Shown here one piece after another: positions 1 to 8,478 of a stretch of 64,000 nucleotides of DNA. Under the pieces are notes generated by a model, which worked only from the letters and a program-made list of their open reading frames with translations, ran no database searches and was not told where the DNA came from. The translations under genes and the position numbers were made by a program. Within the stretch, counting starts at the first letter, position 1. Every line of letters begins with the position of its first letter. This DNA is from Anaerocolumna cellulosilytica (GTDB lineage: Bacteria > Bacillota > Clostridia > Lachnospirales > Lachnospiraceae), in assembly GCF_014218335.1 (NCBI RefSeq), contig NZ_AP023367.1, positions 2,977,501 to 3,041,500 on the forward strand, read 5' to 3'.

Positions 1-1094
1 TTAAAATCTCTTCCCAATTTAAAAAGTGCAGCTGATTTATAAACATTATTTACTCCAAACTGGATTACTGTCTCAAGGGCACGTCTTTTCCTATCCTCTA
101 GTTTTTCCTCCTGGTAGCTTAAAAAATCCTTTCGGACTAATTGAGTCCCAATCTTACGTTTTAAAACAATGCCATCTACATTCATTTCAACGGTAAAATA
201 ATAATACCCTGGATGAATCTCATCCGAATGCATTAATGTTAGCACCTGCTGTTCTGGCTGTAGCTCATAGTTTCTATATTGGATTAACTTCCAGTTCTCC
301 TCCATTTTTTCTATAAACTCACCTGGAGTAATTGTTACCTTAACCTCCATTGGCTGCTTATTCATATTATTTAATCTAAGCTTTAAGGGTTCACTAATGT
401 AGGCTTCCTTCTCAAAACAGATATTATCAAGCATTTTTTCTGATTCTAATACAAGCTCTGTCCTTACCTTTTCTGCAACTGGTAATAATACCGTAAGAGA
501 TGCATTACCCATACGTTTTAAACGGAAATAATAATCGGTATCCCTTTCTGCCAAATCATCCAGACAGATTATAAACTTATTTTCACCTTTTCTTAGATTT
601 ACAGTCACCGTTGTACTCTTTACAAGATTTCTGGTAAAGGGAATAAAATCCTCTACCAACTGGTCATTCACCCAAAGCGTTACTCCTCCGCAGGTTGTCA
701 GTTCAAACTCAACCGTTTCCTCTTTTTCTGCTTTTAGTATTGCGTAGCTATAGGTTCTTAAATAAGTTGGTGTATAATAAAATCCGGACTCTTCCTGGGC
801 AATATTACCAAAAGGCGCATAAAACTTAACCGGATGCACTTCACCAAATACTTCAACCTTTTCCCCCAGAGAATATTGGCTTAAGTCTAAATAAGGCGGC
901 AGCTCTGCTTGTCTCTTAGCGACAAATTCTTTCCTGCATGGATTCTCATGAATCGAAAATCCCTTCTTTAGCCATTCATTTACCCTGCCTTTTAAAATTG
1001 CCTTTTCAAATTGCTGCGGCTTTGTATAAACCCCTGTAGTCAGGAAGTGATTTATAAATCCTTCCGCAAAAAGCGGATATTCTATATACTTCAT
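1..1094 (-). CDS. large beta-sandwich protein of a sugar-uptake operon, 3' end outside window
   Basis: An open frame starts at the ATG at 1094 and runs without a stop to the left edge, so only the first 364 residues are seen. AAAGGAG lies 8 bases before the ATG. There is no signal peptide, so the protein is probably cytoplasmic. Residues about 95-165 (around LTTCGGVTLWVNDQLVEDF) look like the beta-sandwich of GH2-type or PA14-like domains. No catalytic motif is visible in this part. It follows two sugar ABC permeases by 21 bp on the same strand and presumably processes what they import. I do not recognise the family; a glycoside hydrolase or an accessory protein would both fit. Confidence 0.7.
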   Translation of the reverse strand, partial: MKYIEYPLFAEGFINHFLTTGVYTKPQQFEKAILKGRVNEWLKKGFSIHENPCRKEFVAKRQAELPPYLDLSQYSLGEKVEVFGEVHPVKFYAPFGNIAQEESGFYYTPTYLRTYSYAILKAEKEETVEFELTTCGGVTLWVNDQLVEDFIPFTRNLVKSTTVTVNLRKGENKFIICLDDLAERDTDYYFRLKRMGNASLTVLLPVAEKVRTELVLESEKMLDNICFEKEAYISEPLKLRLNNMNKQPMEVKVTITPGEFIEKMEENWKLIQYRNYELQPEQQVLTLMHSDEIHPGYYYFTVEMNVDGIVLKRKIGTQLVRKDFLSYQEEKLEDRKRRALETVIQFGVNNVYKSAALFKLGRDF

Positions 1095-1115
1095 GTTAAT
1101 CTCCTTTATCAATTT

Positions 1116-1952
1116 TTATTCCTTGACGCCACCTGCGGTCATCCCTCCGATAATATATTTCTGAAGTGAAATAAATACGATAATTACCGGAATCATGGAT
1201 ATGACAGACATTGCCAAAAGGCTTTTCCAGTCAACGGAATATTCTCCTGAGAAGTTAGCAAGTGCAAGCTGTAAAGTGTATTTTGTCTTACTGTTGATAA
1301 CAAGCTTTGGCCAAAGATAATCATTCCATCTCCACATAAATGAGAAAATACAAAGAACTGAAATAATTGGTTTTGCCATGGGAAGCATGATTTTAGTAAA
1401 AATATAAAATTCAGAGGCTCCATCAATTCTAGCGGCTTCCATATAAGCACTGGTAATCCCCATGTAGTATTGTCTTACAAGAAATACAGCAGTAGGTGAA
1501 GCCACAGCCGGAATAATTAGTCCCCAAAGATTGTTATATAAATTAGTTGCTACAATTACTTTAAATACCGGAATCATTATAACTTCTAAAGGTACCATAA
1601 GTGTTGCAAGTACGATAGCAAATAATATCTTTTGACCTTTAAACCTGTATTTTGCAAATGCGTAGCCTGACATTACATTTACCATTACTGTCAAAATAGT
1701 TGCAACCACACTGGTAAACACGGTATTCATAAAGTATCTGATAAAATCGCCTTCGCTTAATGCATCCCGATAATTCTGAAAAGAAGGATTTTTACCAAGC
1801 AGGCTTGGAGGCCAAGAAAATAATTCTCCTGCATTTTTAAAGGATGAAAAAATAATCCAGACAATCGGCATAAGGAAAATAAAAGTCAATGTAAAAAGCA
1901 ACAAGGCAAGGAGTACTATCTTTCCTCCGCTTTTTAAGCTATTAGTTTTCAT
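1116..1952 (-). CDS. carbohydrate ABC transporter permease (MalG-type)
   Basis: This is the inner-membrane permease of a CUT1-family sugar importer, 278 residues from the ATG at 1952. That start has GGAGGAG 6-8 bases upstream; an in-frame ATG at 1970 lacks such a site. About six membrane segments are visible. The EAA loop that contacts the ATPase is present (EAARIDGASEFYIFTKIMLP, about residues 173-192), and the C-terminus ends in the typical GGMTAGGVKE. The start overlaps the end of the upstream permease by 11 bp, which implies translational coupling. No binding protein or ATPase gene lies beside it; a shared MsmX-like ATPase elsewhere is likely (inference). Confidence 0.9.
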   Translation of the reverse strand: MKTNSLKSGGKIVLLALLLFTLTFIFLMPIVWIIFSSFKNAGELFSWPPSLLGKNPSFQNYRDALSEGDFIRYFMNTVFTSVVATILTVMVNVMSGYAFAKYRFKGQKILFAIVLATLMVPLEVIMIPVFKVIVATNLYNNLWGLIIPAVASPTAVFLVRQYYMGITSAYMEAARIDGASEFYIFTKIMLPMAKPIISVLCIFSFMWRWNDYLWPKLVINSKTKYTLQLALANFSGEYSVDWKSLLAMSVISMIPVIIVFISLQKYIIGGMTAGGVKE

Positions 1953-2820
1953 CCTGTTCTCCTCCTTCATTTACTTTAAACTGTACTGATGTAAGAATTG
2001 CTAAAATAATAAAAAGAATAATAGTCATTGCACTGGCATAACCCATCTTATTCTTATCAAACCCTGTTTCCTGAATTAACTGAACCATTAATTTTGTTGA
2101 ACCTGCCGGTCCTCCCTGGGTTAATGCGTAAACCAAAGGATAGGTTTTAATAACTGTAACCGTAGATAATACCAAAACTAACAGGGTAGTTGGTTTAAGA
2201 AGAGGCAGGGTAATAAAACGGAATTGCTGACCGAAGCTGGCTCCGTCAATATTAGCTGCTTCATAATACGTATCAGAGATAGATTTAATCCCTGCAATAA
2301 ACATAACCATGTAATAGCCAGCCAGACTCCAGGCTGTTACAAAAATAATAACTCCCATTGCAATCTTTGGATTAGTCAGCCACTTAACTGGGGATTTTCC
2401 CATTGCCGTAAGCAAGTAATTAATAACACCAAAATCCTCTCCCAGTAAAAATCGCCAGCTTAAACCTACAATTATAGTTGAAATCATAGTTGGCCAATAA
2501 AAGGCTGCTCTGAAAAAACTGCTGCCCTTAATATTTCTAGTTAATATCAAAGCCAGTACTAAGGCTGATACATATATTGCCGGTACTGATATAGCCGTAA
2601 ATACTATAGTGTTTAAAAATGAATTCCAAAAGTTTTCATCCTGAATCAAATCAACATAGTTTTTGATACCGATAAACTTTTGTGGATTAATTCCATCCCA
2701 TTTCGTAAATGATATCCATAGTCCATTGATAGCCGGATAAAATAAAAATAAGCCAAAAATAGCAATCGTGGGTAACAATAACAGGTATGGAAATATTTTT
2801 TGTTCAAAATTTTTCATCAT
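1942..2820 (-). CDS. carbohydrate ABC transporter permease (MalF/UgpA-type)
   Basis: This is the first permease of the same sugar importer, 292 residues with six predicted membrane segments and the MalF-type EAA loop (YEAANIDGASFGQQFRFITL, about residues 187-206). The start is the ATG at 2820, followed directly by a second ATG, with AAGGAG 4-7 bases upstream. It heads the minus-strand operon permease, permease, large beta-sandwich protein. It is divergent from the GH31 gene, so both units probably answer to the same sugar. The substrate cannot be read from sequence; the GH31 neighbour suggests an alpha-glucoside or similar oligosaccharide. Confidence 0.9.
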   Translation of the reverse strand: MMKNFEQKIFPYLLLLPTIAIFGLFLFYPAINGLWISFTKWDGINPQKFIGIKNYVDLIQDENFWNSFLNTIVFTAISVPAIYVSALVLALILTRNIKGSSFFRAAFYWPTMISTIIVGLSWRFLLGEDFGVINYLLTAMGKSPVKWLTNPKIAMGVIIFVTAWSLAGYYMVMFIAGIKSISDTYYEAANIDGASFGQQFRFITLPLLKPTTLLVLVLSTVTVIKTYPLVYALTQGGPAGSTKLMVQLIQETGFDKNKMGYASAMTIILFIILAILTSVQFKVNEGGEQDEN

Positions 2821-3122
2821 GCTTCTCCTTTATGATTTTTATCCATTATAACACAATATACGACATAAATATCCCATATTGTAATGCAAAATTACTAAAT
2901 TATTGTCATATCTTGTTGTTATATAGATATGTAAAAAACTAATTAGAGACGATTTAATGAATTATAATATACATTCTTACCAATAATTTAAAAAATAGCA
3001 AGATATGTAGAAAGTTTACATTAACATGTCATTATACGCATAGCCTCTAGACGGGCAACACGTTATAATACAAGTAATAAAATCAAAATAAAAATTTGAA
3101 ACAGTTAAGAGGAGGTATTACT
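2821..3122. promoter_or_regulatory. divergent intergenic region with inverted repeat
   Basis: This 302-bp AT-rich spacer separates the minus-strand sugar ABC operon from the plus-strand GH31 gene and must hold both promoters. An imperfectly spaced palindrome, CATATCT at 2907-2913 and AGATATG at 2925-2931, and a further AGATATGTA copy at 3001-3009 could be regulator sites. A TATAAT at 3064-3069 is a candidate -10 for the GH31 gene, but no good -35 precedes it. No local regulator for this locus is obvious. Confidence 0.35.
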
Positions 3123-5612
3123 TTGAAGCTCTGTAGTAAAGTACTAAATTATTCTCAATCTGAAGTTGGTTATACAATTGTAACCGACCAGGCATTCATA
3201 AGAATTCTTTTTATGACAGATAGTATCATCCGAATTCGGACAAGTTTTGACGGTGAATTCGCAGAAGAATCCTATAGTCTGGTTATGACTGCCTGGGAAG
3301 ACCGAATGGATACTTTTATGGAAGGTGCCAGAACAAGAATAAAACCGGTGGATGCCGTTATAAAAGAAACGAATGAAAAAATTATATTAGTAGGAAATCA
3401 ATTGTCAGTTGAAATTGATAAGAATCCTTTTAGGATTTGTATTAAAAATCAAGACGGACTATATCTTCATGCTGATTTGGAGGACCTTGGCTATCAAGAG
3501 GATTCCAACAGCAGACGTATTCATACAAGTGAGATTTTTGAGGGTGACTGTTTTTACGGATTTGGCGAAAAAACCGGAACCCTAAATAAATATAAAAAAA
3601 GCATGACAATGAGCCCCAAAGATGCGATGGGCTATGATCCCATTGAGACAGATTCCTTGTATAAGCACATCCCTTTCTATATTAAGTGCAATAAGAATAC
3701 CAAAATAGCTTCCGGCTACTTCTATCACACCACGTACGAATGTGATTTTGATATGGGCAGGGAACATAGCAATTATTGGAAGAAGCACAGCCGCTTCCGG
3801 ACTGACGGCGGAGATATCGACTTGTTTTTTATTGCAGGCCCTTCCGTTTCTGAGGTTATCACTAGATACACCGACCTTACTGGCAAATCCTGCATGCTTC
3901 CCAGATATGCATTGGGATATCTAGGCTCTTCCATGTATTACTCCGAGCTTGAGAATGATTGTGATGATGCTATTTTAGAATTTATTGATACTGCAAGAGA
4001 AGAACAGATTCCCATAGATGGTTTTCAACTTTCCTCCGGCTATACAGTATCAGACAACAAGCGTTATGTTTTTACCTGGAATAATAAACGATTTAAAGAC
4101 CCAAAAACATTTTTCACAGAAATGGAAAAAAGAGGTATTTGTACCTCTCCAAACATAAAACCTGGTTTATTGTTGACGCATCCTTATTTGGATGAATTAA
4201 AAAAAGAACAGGTATTTATAAAAGACAGCTGCAAAACAAACGATTGTATTGGAACCTGGTGGGGTGGCAAAGGACTTTTTGCTGATTTTACTTCAAGTCA
4301 TACGAGGAATATATGGAAAACCTATCTAAAGAAAAATGTTCTGGATTATGGAGTTACCAGCATATGGAATGATAATTGTGAATATGACAGCATTGTTGAC
4401 AAGGATGCTCACTGTGATTTTGAAGGGAAAGGCGGGACAGTCGGACAGTTAAAATCTGTAATGTCAAACATTATGTGTCATATTACAAAGGACGCCATTC
4501 ATGAAACCTCTTCACAAGTGAGACCTTTTATTGTATGCCGTTCCGGACATGCAGGAATCCAGAGATATGCTCAGTCCTGGGCCGGAGACAATTACACCAG
4601 TTGGGACTCCCTAAAATATAACATAGCAACTATACTTGGGATGGCATTATGTGGAGTAACCAACTATGGCTGTGATATCGGAGGTTTTTATGGTCCGTCA
4701 CCAGAGCCTGAGTTACTGGTAAGATGGGTTCAAAACGGTATTTTTCAGCCACGCTTTTCCATTCATTCTACTAATACAGATAATACAGTAACAGAACCCT
4801 GGATGTATTCTGACTGCAAGGACTACATTAAAGATGCCATTCAATTTCGTTACCGAATGATACCCTATTACTATTCCTTAATGGAACGAGCCTATAAAAC
4901 AGGTCTGCCAATTATACAACCAATGCTTGCAGCCTTTCAGTATGATGAGAATTGTTATGAAAATGGTGTTGACTTTATGGTAGGTGATTCTCTTCTTGTA
5001 GCCAATGTCGTGGAGAAAAATCAAACCGTACGGGATATTTATTTACCAAAGGATGAAATCTTTTACGATTACTATACCAGAGAACGCTTAGAGGGAGGAC
5101 GTACCATACAAATACCTGTTACCTTAGCAAGTATTCCGATGTATATAAGAGCCGGAGCCATAATCCCGTTAGCAGACAATCAACTCTATAACCTGCACCA
5201 GGATAAAGTTACCAATCTCCATATAATCATGGCACCTGATAAAGATGGTGAATTTGTCCTATATGAAGACGACGGCACTTCAATGGACTATGAAAACGGA
5301 GTATATTTAAAAGAACACATGCTTATGAAGGCTGGTGAGTGTGTAACCTTTGAAGTAAAGCGGGAAGGCAATTATCGTTCTTCCGTAGAAACCATCCTGG
5401 TTGACATGATACGCAAGGATAAATCTCCTTATTGGGTTAAACTTAATAATGAATTCATGGAACATTTTCATCACCGTGCAAAGTTTGAGGCAGCGAAAAC
5501 AGGTTGGTATTACAGCCAGACCTTAAAATCAGTGTTTATCAAGTATAAGAATCCAAAAGAAGATTATTCCTTAACTGTTTCTTTTGAAGAATTCGATATA
5601 CTTGGCATGTAA
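3123..5612 (+). CDS. glycoside hydrolase family 31 (alpha-glucosidase-like)
   Basis: This is a cytoplasmic retaining alpha-glycosidase of family GH31, 829 residues. The start chosen is TTG at 3123, because AGAGGAGG sits 8 bases before it; an earlier in-frame TTG at 3096 has no such site. The layout is an N-terminal beta-sandwich (about 1-240), a (beta/alpha)8 barrel (about 255-600) and C-terminal beta domains. The nucleophile motif is IWNDNCEY with Asp417 as candidate nucleophile, and SWAGDN places Asp489 as candidate acid/base. There is no signal peptide. It is divergent from a sugar ABC operon and followed 180 bp later by an esterase, which fits degradation of imported, possibly acylated, oligosaccharides. 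Exact linkage specificity is unknown. Confidence 0.92.
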   Translation: MKLCSKVLNYSQSEVGYTIVTDQAFIRILFMTDSIIRIRTSFDGEFAEESYSLVMTAWEDRMDTFMEGARTRIKPVDAVIKETNEKIILVGNQLSVEIDKNPFRICIKNQDGLYLHADLEDLGYQEDSNSRRIHTSEIFEGDCFYGFGEKTGTLNKYKKSMTMSPKDAMGYDPIETDSLYKHIPFYIKCNKNTKIASGYFYHTTYECDFDMGREHSNYWKKHSRFRTDGGDIDLFFIAGPSVSEVITRYTDLTGKSCMLPRYALGYLGSSMYYSELENDCDDAILEFIDTAREEQIPIDGFQLSSGYTVSDNKRYVFTWNNKRFKDPKTFFTEMEKRGICTSPNIKPGLLLTHPYLDELKKEQVFIKDSCKTNDCIGTWWGGKGLFADFTSSHTRNIWKTYLKKNVLDYGVTSIWNDNCEYDSIVDKDAHCDFEGKGGTVGQLKSVMSNIMCHITKDAIHETSSQVRPFIVCRSGHAGIQRYAQSWAGDNYTSWDSLKYNIATILGMALCGVTNYGCDIGGFYGPSPEPELLVRWVQNGIFQPRFSIHSTNTDNTVTEPWMYSDCKDYIKDAIQFRYRMIPYYYSLMERAYKTGLPIIQPMLAAFQYDENCYENGVDFMVGDSLLVANVVEKNQTVRDIYLPKDEIFYDYYTRERLEGGRTIQIPVTLASIPMYIRAGAIIPLADNQLYNLHQDKVTNLHIIMAPDKDGEFVLYEDDGTSMDYENGVYLKEHMLMKAGECVTFEVKREGNYRSSVETILVDMIRKDKSPYWVKLNNEFMEHFHHRAKFEAAKTGWYYSQTLKSVFIKYKNPKEDYSLTVSFEEFDILGM

Positions 5613-5792
5613 TCACAATTAGGTAATTGGGAAGCTATTTGTTTAGAATAATGAAGCAGACGAAATCACCAAAATTAAGGTGACTTGATAATAATCACAG
5701 ACTGTTTTTGGTGTTTTGACTAGTTACATCATATAAAAAACAGTTTCACAATTGACTAGTAATACAATTTATTAGAAAGGAATACTATAATC

Positions 5793-6593
5793 ATGGCAAT
5801 TATGACCTGTAATTACTATAGCAGCACCTTAAAAAATACTATCGCACTAAATGTATTTATTCCGACTCCAGAGGGAAATGAGCAAATTACAGACGATGAA
5901 GTAAAAAAACAATATCATTATAAGGAAGGACTTCCTGTTGTATACCTTTTGCATGGAGCATATGGTAATTACAGCTCCTGGCTTCGTTTCAGTAATGTGG
6001 AAAGATATGCACAAGAGCATTGCTGCGCATTAGTCATGGCTTCAGCAGAAAACAGCTTTTACCAGAATATGTTTCATGGTAATGCATATGCAGCTTTTTT
6101 CACAAAAGAACTGCCTGAATTCATTAAAAGTGTTTTCCCGATATCCGATAAGCGTGAAGATACCTATATAGCCGGTTTTTCCATGGGCGGCTATGGCGCA
6201 TGGTATCTGGCTCTTTCGAACCCTGATATGTACTGTAAGGCTGCCAGCATGTCCGGAGCACTAGATATTGTAAAACTGTATCAGGATAGTATCAATAATA
6301 AAATAAACGCACCAATTATGTGGAACAGCCTATTTGAGAACCCTGATAAGCTGGATGGAAGTTTATCTGATTTAATACGTCTGTACGATGACTGTGTTAA
6401 GGCTGGAAAGATACCGGAATTGTACCAGTCCTGCGGGAGGGATGACTTTTTATATGAGATGAATCTTTCCATTAAGGCAAGACTCGAACAAAAGAATGCT
6501 CTGTTAGTGTATAAAGAAGATGTTGGAGGGCATACCTGGGACTTCTGGGATAAGGACATTAAAAATGTTCTGGATTGGCTATTTTTTAAGTAG
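5793..6593 (+). CDS. putative esterase (alpha/beta hydrolase, esterase D/feruloyl-esterase-like)
   Basis: This is a 266-residue cytoplasmic serine esterase of the 'putative esterase' family, which includes S-formylglutathione hydrolases, tributyrin esterases and xylan or feruloyl esterases. An oxyanion-hole segment LLHGAYG is at about 52-58, and the nucleophile elbow GFSMGG gives Ser130. Candidate acids are Asp217 or Asp218 (CGRDDF), and the catalytic His is probably His247 in GGHTWDFWD. AGAAAGGA lies about 11 bases before the ATG. It is downstream of the GH31 gene on the same strand, so removal of acyl groups from imported glycans is a reasonable inference. It lacks carbohydrate-binding modules. 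Confidence 0.85.
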   Translation: MAIMTCNYYSSTLKNTIALNVFIPTPEGNEQITDDEVKKQYHYKEGLPVVYLLHGAYGNYSSWLRFSNVERYAQEHCCALVMASAENSFYQNMFHGNAYAAFFTKELPEFIKSVFPISDKREDTYIAGFSMGGYGAWYLALSNPDMYCKAASMSGALDIVKLYQDSINNKINAPIMWNSLFENPDKLDGSLSDLIRLYDDCVKAGKIPELYQSCGRDDFLYEMNLSIKARLEQKNALLVYKEDVGGHTWDFWDKDIKNVLDWLFFK

Positions 6594-6680
6594 TCATAAA
6601 AGTTTACAAGTGGGAAGAAGCGGTTCTACTGTTGCATTTTAAGGCTGTTTTCATAGCCTTTTAAACATATTAATAAAAAT

Positions 6681-6738
6681 GTGCATGATATGCAGTAAAG
6701 GCAGGATTTTTACTTTAACTGCATATCATGTATTTTTT
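6681..6738. terminator. strong hairpin, rho-independent terminator
   Basis: The arms CATGATATGCAGT (6684-6696) and ACTGCATATCATG (6718-6730) are perfectly complementary and continue inward with a one-base bulge. The hairpin is followed by TATTTTTTAC on the plus strand. On the minus strand the run ATTTTTATT follows, so it may stop transcription both ways. It lies between the esterase and the SGNH remnant. Confidence 0.75.
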
Positions 6739-6936
6739 ACTATCCTTTTCTTATGTGTAATTCCTGGTCAATACACAGCTTCTACCTTTCTATATCTAAA
6801 AGGCAAAAAGGAGGTAATCTACAGTACAAGGAAATCTTATTACCATTAATGTTATTAGGTATCAAAACAATATTGTAAAAAAAGGCAGACGGATACATTC
6901 TGCAACCAACCGGTTTCTTGTAATAAAGAACTTTTA

Positions 6937-7211
6937 TTATAAATACTTTTTCATATTCTTAAGAACGACTGCATATGCATTTGACCACATATGGACTCCT
7001 TCCACCGTAAACTCTTTTTTCAAATCTCCTTCTTCATCTGTCAGACCTTCATCTACGTTTATAAAATTAAGCCCCAGTTTCAAAGCCAATTCTTTAACTT
7101 CTTCATTTAGTATTTTAATATTGGCATTATTTCGAGAAGCAATCTCTTTGCTGTAACGCCTCCTTAATTTCCGGGTTTTGCAAAAGTTCTGTCATTCTTT
7201 GTGTTGTCATA
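6937..7211 (-). pseudogene. decayed SGNH/GDSL-hydrolase gene fragment
   Basis: A good ribosome site (GGAGA) and ATG at 7211 open a frame reading MTTQRMTELLQNPEIKEALQ that stops after 27 codons. Shifting frame at about 7145 gives a second open stretch that continues to a TAA at 6937-6939. Its end, about EFTVEGVHMWSNAYAVVLKN, closely resembles the C-terminal DG(V/I)H block of SGNH/GDSL lipases, with the usual Asp changed to Glu. The SGNH nucleophile block (GDS) is missing. The simplest reading is a gene that lost its middle by deletion and is now frameshifted. Confidence 0.6.
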
Positions 7212-7484
7212 ATCGTCTCTCCTTTTTATTTAAATTATAGTGTGAATTTAATAATAATTCTTAGCTAATTCATAAATAAATTGATCTCTTATTCTTTTAT
7301 TTCCGTCATATATTGTTCTACTCCTCTTATCCCTTCCTTCTGATATTTCAGATATATTTTTTCCCATGGGATAATTCCGGCTTTGCAATTAATTTTCCTT
7401 TTATTATAAGCTTGAAATATATATAACGTCTAATATATAATTATCTATATATTATATACTTTTACATGTATGAAAGGATTTACT

Positions 7485-8372
7485 ATGGAACTATTACAAC
7501 TGAAATACTTTCAAACCGTTGCCCGTTATGAGCATGTAACGCGGGCAGCAGAAGAACTACACATCCCTCAACCGGCTCTTAGTAAAACTATTTCACTTCT
7601 AGAAAAGGAACTGAGGGTATTATTGTTTGACCGTCGCGGAAAGTATATACATTTAAATCAATATGGTAAGGCTTTTTTAAAAAGAGTGGAACAAGCATTA
7701 GCTGCAATAGAAGATGGAAAAAAAGAACTGAATGATTTAGCCGGAAAATCATTCGGAGACGTAAAGCTGGCTGTACTGGCTGCTTCTAATCTGCTGCCGG
7801 AACTCCTAAGCTCCTTTCGTAAGGAGTATCCACATATAAGTTTTAACCTGATACAGCATTTCCCCGGTTCCATAACCAAACCAGATTTTGACTTATGCAT
7901 TTCCTCATCTGCCATTAAGCTTGAAGGTACTAATAGCATTCCTATTATAAAAGAAGAAATCTTTCTCGCAGTCCCAGTTGAACATCCACTTGCAAAGCGA
8001 ACGAATATCCAGCTTAGTGAGGTTGCAGGTGATAATTTCATAAGCCTAAAGCCGGGGCAAGGACTTCGGGAAATCACCGATAAGTTTTGCCAATATGCCG
8101 GATTTACTCCTCAGATTATATTTGAAAGTGATGATCCGGCAACTGTTCGTGGTCTTATCAGAGCAGGACAGGGTATCGCATTTATCCCTGCAATTACGTG
8201 GGGCGGGTCTACCGGGTCTTCTATGAAACTTTTGCATATTGAAGAACCAGCTTGTGAAAGAACCATATCCCTCTCCTATACTGTAGAACGCTACCTGCCC
8301 CAGGCAGCACTATTATTCCGTCAGTTTGCAATTGATTATTTTGCTAAGCTTGGTTCAAATGGTACGATATAA
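7485..8372 (+). CDS. LysR-family transcriptional regulator
   Basis: This is a 295-residue DNA-binding regulator. The N-terminal winged helix-turn-helix (about residues 1-60, including HVTRAAEELHIPQPALSKTI) is followed by a two-lobed periplasmic-binding-like effector domain (about 88-290). The start is the ATG at 7485, giving the canonical MELLQLKYF and preceded by GAAAGG; the ATG at 7470 overlaps that site. It is divergent from the SGNH remnant and convergent with the GH13 gene, so no intact adjacent target is evident. The gene it used to control may have been the decayed hydrolase (inference). Confidence 0.92.
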   Translation: MELLQLKYFQTVARYEHVTRAAEELHIPQPALSKTISLLEKELRVLLFDRRGKYIHLNQYGKAFLKRVEQALAAIEDGKKELNDLAGKSFGDVKLAVLAASNLLPELLSSFRKEYPHISFNLIQHFPGSITKPDFDLCISSSAIKLEGTNSIPIIKEEIFLAVPVEHPLAKRTNIQLSEVAGDNFISLKPGQGLREITDKFCQYAGFTPQIIFESDDPATVRGLIRAGQGIAFIPAITWGGSTGSSMKLLHIEEPACERTISLSYTVERYLPQAALLFRQFAIDYFAKLGSNGTI

Positions 8373-8374
8373 TC

Positions 8375-8430
8375 GCCGTGTATATATCTTACTTTTATCT
8401 GGCTTTTAACTTTTATAGATATATCACGGC
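8375..8430. repeat. inverted repeat between convergent genes
   Basis: GCCGTGTATATATCT at 8375-8389 pairs with AGATATATCACGGC at 8417-8430 with one bulged base, around a 27-base loop. It sits between the convergent LysR and GH13 genes, so a termination role is plausible, but no clear T-run follows on either strand. Confidence 0.35.
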
Positions 8431-8478
8431 TGTACGCATCGTTAATCAGATTCTTAAACGTATTCCTTCCTTTGCTTT

